A stretch of 64,000 nucleotides of DNA from the NCBI RefSeq assembly GCF_026151205.1, contig NC_087072.1:11322169-11386168 (forward strand), read 5' to 3'. This document shows positions 58,215-64,000 of the stretch, piece by piece. The stretch is from Bolinopsis microptera. Taxonomy: Eukaryota > Ctenophora > Tentaculata > Lobata > Bolinopsidae. The notes under the pieces were generated by a model that was not told where the DNA came from, ran no database searches, and worked only from the letters and a program-made list of their open reading frames with translations. How positions within the stretch are numbered: position 1 is the first letter of the stretch; the number at the start of each line of letters is the position of its first letter. Both the position numbers and the translations under genes were made by a program.

Positions 58215-59045
58215 TCACGGATAGATCTCTTAACAAGAACAGATCTAGAGAGGGGGTGGTTAGATCTCTTAACAAGGACAGATCTAGAGAGGGGGTGGTT
58301 AGATCTCTTAACAAGAACAGATCTAGAGAGGGGGTGGTTAGATCTCTTAACAAGAACAGATCTAGAGAGGGGGTGGTTAGATCTCTTAACAAGAACAGAT
58401 CTAGAGAGGGGGTGGTTAGATCTCTTAACAAGAACAGATCTAGAGAGGGGGTGGTTAGATCTCTTAACAAGAACAGATCTAGAGAGGGGGTGGTTAGATC
58501 TCTTAACAAGAACAGATCTAGAGAGGGGGTGGTTAGATCTCTTAACAAGAACAGATCTAGAGAGGGGTGGTTAGATCTCTTAACAAGAACAGATCTAGAG
58601 AGGGGTGGTTAGATCTCTTAACAAGAACAGATCTAGAGAGGGGGTGGTTAGATCTCTTAACAAGAACAGATCTAGAGAGGGGGTGGTTAGATCTCTCAAC
58701 AAGAACAGATCCAGAGAGGGGGTGGTTAGATATCTTAACAAGAACAGATCTAGAGAGGGGGTGGTTAGATCTCTTAACAAGAACAGATCTAGAGAGGGGG
58801 TGGTTAGATCGCTTAACAAGAACAGATCTAGAGAGGGGGTGGTTAGATCTCTTAACAAGAACAGATCTAGAGAGGGGTGGTTAGATCTCTTAACAAGGAC
58901 AGATCTAGAGAGGGGGTGGTTAGATCTCTTAACAAGAACAGATCTAGAGAGGGGGTGGTTAGATCTCTTAACAAGAACAGATCTAGAGAGGGGGTGCAGG
59001 TGGTTAGATCTCTTAACAAGAACAGATCTGGAGAGGGGTGGATAG
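58215..59045. repeat. 39-bp tandem satellite, about 21 copies
   Basis: Unit TAGATCTCTTAACAAGAACA followed by GATCTAGAGAGGGGGTGGT, with very little divergence; some copies lack one G (38 bp). Because 39 is 13 codons, three frames stay open on both strands, but the peptides are simple repeats. The unit contains AGATCT palindromes that make neighbouring copies partly self-complementary. Confidence 0.95.
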
Positions 59046-59307
59046 ATATTTTAACGAGAACATATATGTGTATACTGTCCTAAATCTGTATCAGTACACT
59101 CTGAAATATTTTGCGAGGTGCTTGAAACGAATATTCAAAGAACAAGCTGATACTTAACATTAGGTGGCATTTAGCAATGCGCATGTTCATTTCTTGGATT
59201 GACTTATCTACCTGTGGGTCTGACAGTTCATATTGGAAACTGATAATAAAAAAGCTGTGTTCATGAGAAATAAACGCAGTTCAGAACATATATCAAGCAT
59301 AGGCAAC

Positions 59308-60383
59308 TTGGTCGTTTAGCTCCGGACAGTCTATGCAACGTCTATGCAACGTCCATGCAACAACAAAAGAACCGTCTATGCAACGTCTATGCAACGTCCC
59401 TGCACAATGAACACTCTATGCACACTCCCTGCACGGTCAGTCTATGCAACGTCTATGCAACGTCTATGCAACGTCTATGCAACGTCTATGCAACGTCCCT
59501 GCACAGTACCATATGAACACCGGCTACTAGCCGGCTACTAGCCGGCTAGTAGCCACTTTTGTAATAACAGCTCCTCAACTTCACATTACCAACCGGCTAC
59601 TAACCGGCACTTGAAAAATGGTCACTAGCCGGCTACTAACCGGCTACTAGCCGGCTAGTGACCACAAAGTGGCTACTAACCGGCTACTAAGCGGTCACTA
59701 GCCGGCTATTAGCCGAGCTCTAAAGCAGACCTACTAGTAGCCGGTTCCAAACCGGCTACTAGCCGGCACTTAGAAAGCGGTCACTAGCCGGCTACTAACC
59801 GGCTACTAACCGGCTAGTAACCACCAAGTGGCTACTAACCGGCTACTAAGCGGTCACTAGCCGAGCTCTAAAGCAGACATACTAGTAGCCGGTTACTAGC
59901 CGGTTAGTAGCCGGTTAGTAGCCGGCTAGTGACCGCTTTTCAAGTGCCGGCTAGTAGCCGGTTTAGAACCGGCTACTAATAGGTCTGCTTTAGAGCTCGG
60001 CTAATAGCCGGCTAGTGACCGCTTAGTAGCCGGTTAGTAGCCACTTTGTGGTCACTAGCCGGCTAGTAGCCGGTTAGTAGCCGGCTAGTGACCACTTTTC
60101 AAGTGCCGGTTAGTAGCCGGTTGTTAATGTGAAGTTGAGGAGCTGTTATTACAAAAGTGGCTACTAGCCGGCTAGTAGCCGGCTAGTAGCCGGTGTTCAT
60201 ATGGTACTGTGCAGGGACGTTGCATAGACGTTGCATAGACGTTGCATAGACTGACCGTGCAGGGAGTGTGCATAGAGTGTTCATTGTGCAGGGACGTTGC
60301 ATAGACGTTGCATAGACGGTTCTTTTGTTGTTGCACGGACGTTGCATAGACGTTGCATAGACTGTCCGGAGCTAAACGACCAA
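59308..60383. repeat. ~1.08-kb near-perfect palindrome of 10-11-bp repeats
   Basis: The outer arms start TTGGTCGTTTAGCTCCGGAC and are mirrored at the right end (60383 backward). Inside are arrays of GTCTATGCAAC (11 bp), then arrays built on CCGGCTACTAG / CTAGTAGCCGG, with unique segments such as AACAGCTCCTCAACTTCACA mirrored at 59567 and about 60128. The centre is near 59900. No coding sequence. Confidence 0.9.
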
Positions 60384-62500
60384 CTTCCCCGAGCATATTA
60401 TATTGATATAATATCATTATGATTATTGGCATTATTAATATATACTATTTTGACACGTGACGATGTTGGAGCGCTATTTATTGGGGGGACGGTTCGTGTT
60501 GTAGCGATTCTGTGATTAATGAGAACTCAGTAAAATGCACAACAGTAGCTTATTAAGATAGTAAATAGTTTAAACTAACACCTCTAGCATCTTCAAATTG
60601 AAAGCACGTACGACTCGTACGTGCTACGAGCATATTAAATATTAATGCAAGCTAGAGCTCAAGATACACTAAAAACAAAAGAGGAGATATTATGTTTAAC
60701 TAGGGTCGACAAACTTTAATAAATTTAAATCATGGTTAATAAGTGGAAATTAATATAACGGCTCTATTATTTGTCGTTGGTCAAGACAATTCATTATCAA
60801 GATTCAAGCTGTCCTTCATTATGCGAAAGAAATTTGAAACCAAACGTCTATAAAAAGTGAACGAAATTATGATTTCTAGTCGAACAATTGGAGATCAAGA
60901 GAAAATATGCGTAAAACTACATTGTAAAGAAAATGTGAAAACCTCTTCAAGATTTCTTATGTGTGACATAGTGTTTAAAACAAAAGCAGTACACTATGTG
61001 TTACAGTTATATTCAAATAATATCAAAATATCAACGGGGGGCAATAACACGATTTAACGAAAATTAGGGAAATATTAATAAAACTTAACACTACCGCTTA
61101 CCAGACTGCAGGACTGAAGTCAGAACAATTCGCAACGTGAACATTGAACATTCACTACATTAGTCGAGAAACATTAATTTCACTGATTTCTAGACGGACA
61201 TAACTACCCTTGATGTTCTCACAGTTTGTATGCAGTATAGACATTTTAAAAGTATGACTTTTACTTTTACGTCCACACCTAATAACTTTATAATAAATAT
61301 TCGAATTTTAAAATATGACTGTTTAAATAACGTTTGTGCAATAGTGGTCGCTGCAATGTGGGACATGGCAACAAAGAATACGAAGAATTATAGATAAAAT
61401 CAGGCCGTGAAGTCATTGTTAAGAACATATAAAGTCGACAAAAACATCGCTAGGATAGGGCTGTCAGTCTTGGATGCGGTGTTTTCTTTATAGCTAAGAA
61501 ATCACATATTAATGATAACGCACAGATCGACTGATCGTCAAATAGTTTTCAATAGACATTTACAAGAGGTCTGAAACGGAAGTCTCTAATAGAGTAATAG
61601 ACTTACAAAACTGAAGATCAGTGTTGAAATATGGCTACTATAATCCAGCCTCTCAACTTGCCATGACTACGCAAATTATAAACATCGCAGATCATAAATC
61701 AACACGGTATTAAAATGCGTCATACGGACATTTGAACCGTCTGTCGGTGTCACATCACACGACGCCCCCCCCCCCCCCGGCCCCCCCACACGACACTCAC
61801 CTTATCGGTAGTAATTTGGACGGGTAAATTAGCGAGTTGTCAATGTTAAACGTTTTAAAAATATAATAAAACTATGGATACTAGGACACAATTAGCCCAT
61901 TTAGCACGGCATATGCACGGCATGAACTACTTGATATCACATTGTTACCGTTCAACTATTTAATTAAACATATTAACAATTACTGATTCACAGCATGTTA
62001 TTTCTAACTAATAATATCAACCTACTCTGATTTTCGATTAAAGCAGTCCTTGAAATATTCGAAATATTATACAAATTAAAGCGAGGAAAGATGAGGGATG
62101 TTATCACGTCTTATTGATCAACAGCTAATTCTAAACTCCTATAATCGATATGTCCCTGTCATCGTCCACAGAGTCAATCTAGAGAAAGCTCATGTTGAGA
62201 GAAAACAGACTGTGTAGAAAGGAATGTAATACAATTAGGCTATTCACTCCGATTGCTATTCACAACCGATCATTATCTCCGATAATTCATTAAAAATAGT
62301 TATCTGTTTATCTAGATAAAATATGTTTTTATCAGTATAAAAATTCACAAGAAATTACCGAAAATACTGCCACAATACAGTAAAATTTGAAGGAAATATT
62401 ATTGGTTTTGCCTCTCTCTCTCTGTGTTTAAGAGGTTTATTTACATTTGTATACCTATGGATGAACTGTAGAATTCCAGAGAAGGTTATTGGCATTGTTC
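60384..62500. other. No gene seen
   Basis: AT-rich sequence with a C-run at 61767-61787. A 66-codon frame at 60857-61057 has no family resemblance. Confidence 0.45.
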
Positions 62501-63562
62501 TCTTTAGGAAGATGCTGGCATTTTACCTTACTACCATTCTGGAGACGGGCACGAGCATGTTACTGTTAACAGGAGTCAAAAATACCGGCAGGGCACTCAA
62601 TTGAATTCCGGAAGTGTTCTGGGGGTGAAACATTGTCTTCAGGAGAAGGAATCTGTTGCTCCAAGTTATCCACAGGAGAAGGAAACGATTCACTGAATCG
62701 CTTATGGGCATATTTCAAAACTATAGAATGTTACGGTGTGACAATTTTACCCATTTTTTCCGAAAAATGTCCAAGAAAACAGGTTCATTATTGGTTAAAT
62801 TATGTTTCTAAGGCTTTTCAAACCTACGATTTACATATCTGCCAAAGAAAATAGTGAGAAATCAATCCGTTTTTGAGTAATTAAAAGTCGAAATTTCGTT
62901 ACGGAGTGACTAGATAAATTTTCAGATTTTGGTACACCCATATTCTGACCTAATTTTTATCTCAGATATTCTTGAAAGTTGCATTTTGACGGCTTCCAGG
63001 CACTTTTCAGACATTTTCCTTCAATAATTAATCAAGAAAAAGTGTGTATTGCCTAGGGAATAAAAAATTTGAGGCTTCAAAAATTTTGGGGATTGTTACG
63101 GAGTGACTGTTACGGAGTGACGCATCAAACAGTCTCTCATTCCACTCGAATTTTTCATCATTTTTCATCCTGTTCCTGGCTCTAAATAGTAGAATTCTTT
63201 TCAAATTAGATAGATAACACTTAAACAAGGTAGACACACAAATTTATTGATGTGAAATAAATCAAATCTGGTACAATTCATTAGTCTTGATCACAATTAT
63301 GAATAAAAATACGATCATGTGATAAAAAATCAACCCTGGAGCTTACAACTCTGTAAATTTCCCTTAAAATACAGCACATTTAAATCACTGTTTGAAAAAT
63401 ATAAACAACTGCATAAAAATCAGTCTCATTGGTTTAACTTTCTACAAATATTACTCGGTTAAGAATCTGTTACAGAGTGACATATCATAATGAAATGTTT
63501 AAAAATCTGGGCTTATTTGTTTAAAGTTATAAACTGTACAATGTACACAGATTAACGAAAAT
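62501..63562 (-). repeat. Region with repeated GTTACGGAGTGAC motifs
   Basis: The motif occurs at about 62731 (GTTACGGTGTGAC), 62898, 63095, 63108 and 63470 (GTTACAGAGTGAC), all in the same orientation and all downstream of the gene at 63563-64000. It may be 3' UTR or transposon-derived. Confidence 0.6.
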
Positions 63563-64000
63563 TCAAACCTTTACACCCCACTTATAAGCAAGTTCAGGTA
63601 CTTCAAACTCTATTCTTCTCCCTGTTCCCGGCAAAAGCTTCGGTATACCAATAGCTCCTTTCACGTCACTAAGTTCGTAATCATGGACGTCCTCTTTGTC
63701 AGGCCATTTCCAGATTGATCCAGGTTTTCCAGCTGGTACAAGGCACTTAACGGTAAGGTTACTGCTGTCTGGCTTGCCAATAACTTTTCCTGGGTAAAGT
63801 TCACCCTCCCAGTTAACAATCACGAATTGATCAATGTTGTAAGTTTCACAGCTGTTAGAAGATGATGGTGTTTCCTCCTCTCCAATAACTGTTGTTGAAG
63901 TCGTCTGAGCAGATGATTCATCGGCATACTCTATCTTCTTTATCAAAGATCCATCAACTGACGTGTCCCTAAAGGTAAGGATGCAGCTGTTATCTTTGAA
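63563..64000 (-). CDS. 3' end of an unidentified gene with a small barrel-like domain
   Basis: The - strand frame is open from the window edge to the stop at 63563-63565 (about 145 codons). A Ser/Thr/Glu-rich stretch (IGEEETPSSSNSCET) precedes a domain with NIDQFVIVNWEGELYPGKVI, then NLTVKCLVPAGKPGSIWKWP, EDVHDYELSDV and GRRIEFEVPEL. The 'V.WEG..YPGKV ... WKWP ... D.Y...DV' pattern looks like a Tudor/SH3-like barrel found at the C-terminus of several multicopy metazoan proteins. Function is unknown. A CTTTAG at about 63971 (on -) could be the acceptor of this last exon instead of the frame running off the edge. Partial at the right edge. Confidence 0.6.
   Translation of the reverse strand, partial: FKDNSCILTFRDTSVDGSLIKKIEYADESSAQTTSTTVIGEEETPSSSNSCETYNIDQFVIVNWEGELYPGKVIGKPDSSNLTVKCLVPAGKPGSIWKWPDKEDVHDYELSDVKGAIGIPKLLPGTGRRIEFEVPELAYKWGVKV

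Noticed and set aside
58201-59083. Frames up to 146 codons on both strands
   Set aside because: A 39-bp unit keeps frames open automatically; the peptides are pure 13-residue repeats.

Overview
This is a 64 kb piece of an AT-rich animal genome. Coding sequence is split into small exons with GT-AG introns, and most of the rest is transposon debris, foldback elements and satellites. Gene content (a DUF6589-type gene, an HDAC6 homologue with a C-terminal ubiquitin-binding zinc finger, an intronless rhodopsin-like GPCR, and Merlin, pogo/Tigger, hAT-like and LINE remnants) suggests an early-branching metazoan. A cnidarian, perhaps medusozoan, is my best guess; no marker here proves it.

Region 1 (about 0.26-19.35 kb) is the most striking. 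Three intact-looking, intron-rich genes lie head to tail on the + strand: a DUF6589-like gene (18 phase-consistent exons, 262-10022), an F-type envelope/fusion-glycoprotein-like gene (10385-15059), and a RecQ-like superfamily 2 helicase (9 phase-consistent exons, 16087-19349). The gaps are about 360 bp and, after subtracting a later TA-flanked MITE, about 330 bp. This spacing and gene set look like one cassette, possibly a large DNA-based mobile element or a domesticated one. The left end lies outside the window or is unrecognised.

Region 2 (19.4-38.7 kb) is a transposon graveyard. It holds a G-run-ended MITE with an 8-bp target duplication, two decayed LINE pieces, foldback elements built around 11-bp tandem repeats, a long-inverted-repeat element, a broken reading frame with AlkB-like and SGNH-hydrolase-like domains, a higher-order satellite (two ~188-bp halves per ~370-bp unit), a Merlin element with perfect ends and target duplication but a truncated transposase, and a TIR element whose empty site is preserved nearby.

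Region 3 (38.9-48.3 kb, - strand) carries the 3' half of an HDAC6-type deacetylase: the end of the catalytic domain, a Ser/Pro-rich linker and the ZnF-UBP. An intronless GPCR lies just upstream on the same strand. The HDAC introns contain a pogo/Tigger derivative and a piggyBac-type C-terminal cysteine-rich fragment.

Region 4 (48.3-64 kb) is mainly repeats: a pogo/Tigger element with a transposase C-terminal half, a LINE copy that has ORF1 and a 3' tail but no ORF2, a hAT-like MITE, a 39-bp satellite, a ~1.08 kb near-perfect palindrome, and at the right edge the 3' end of an unidentified gene on the - strand with a small barrel-like domain and GTTACGGAGTGAC repeats downstream. All exon models are read by eye from splice signals, phase and protein family patterns.
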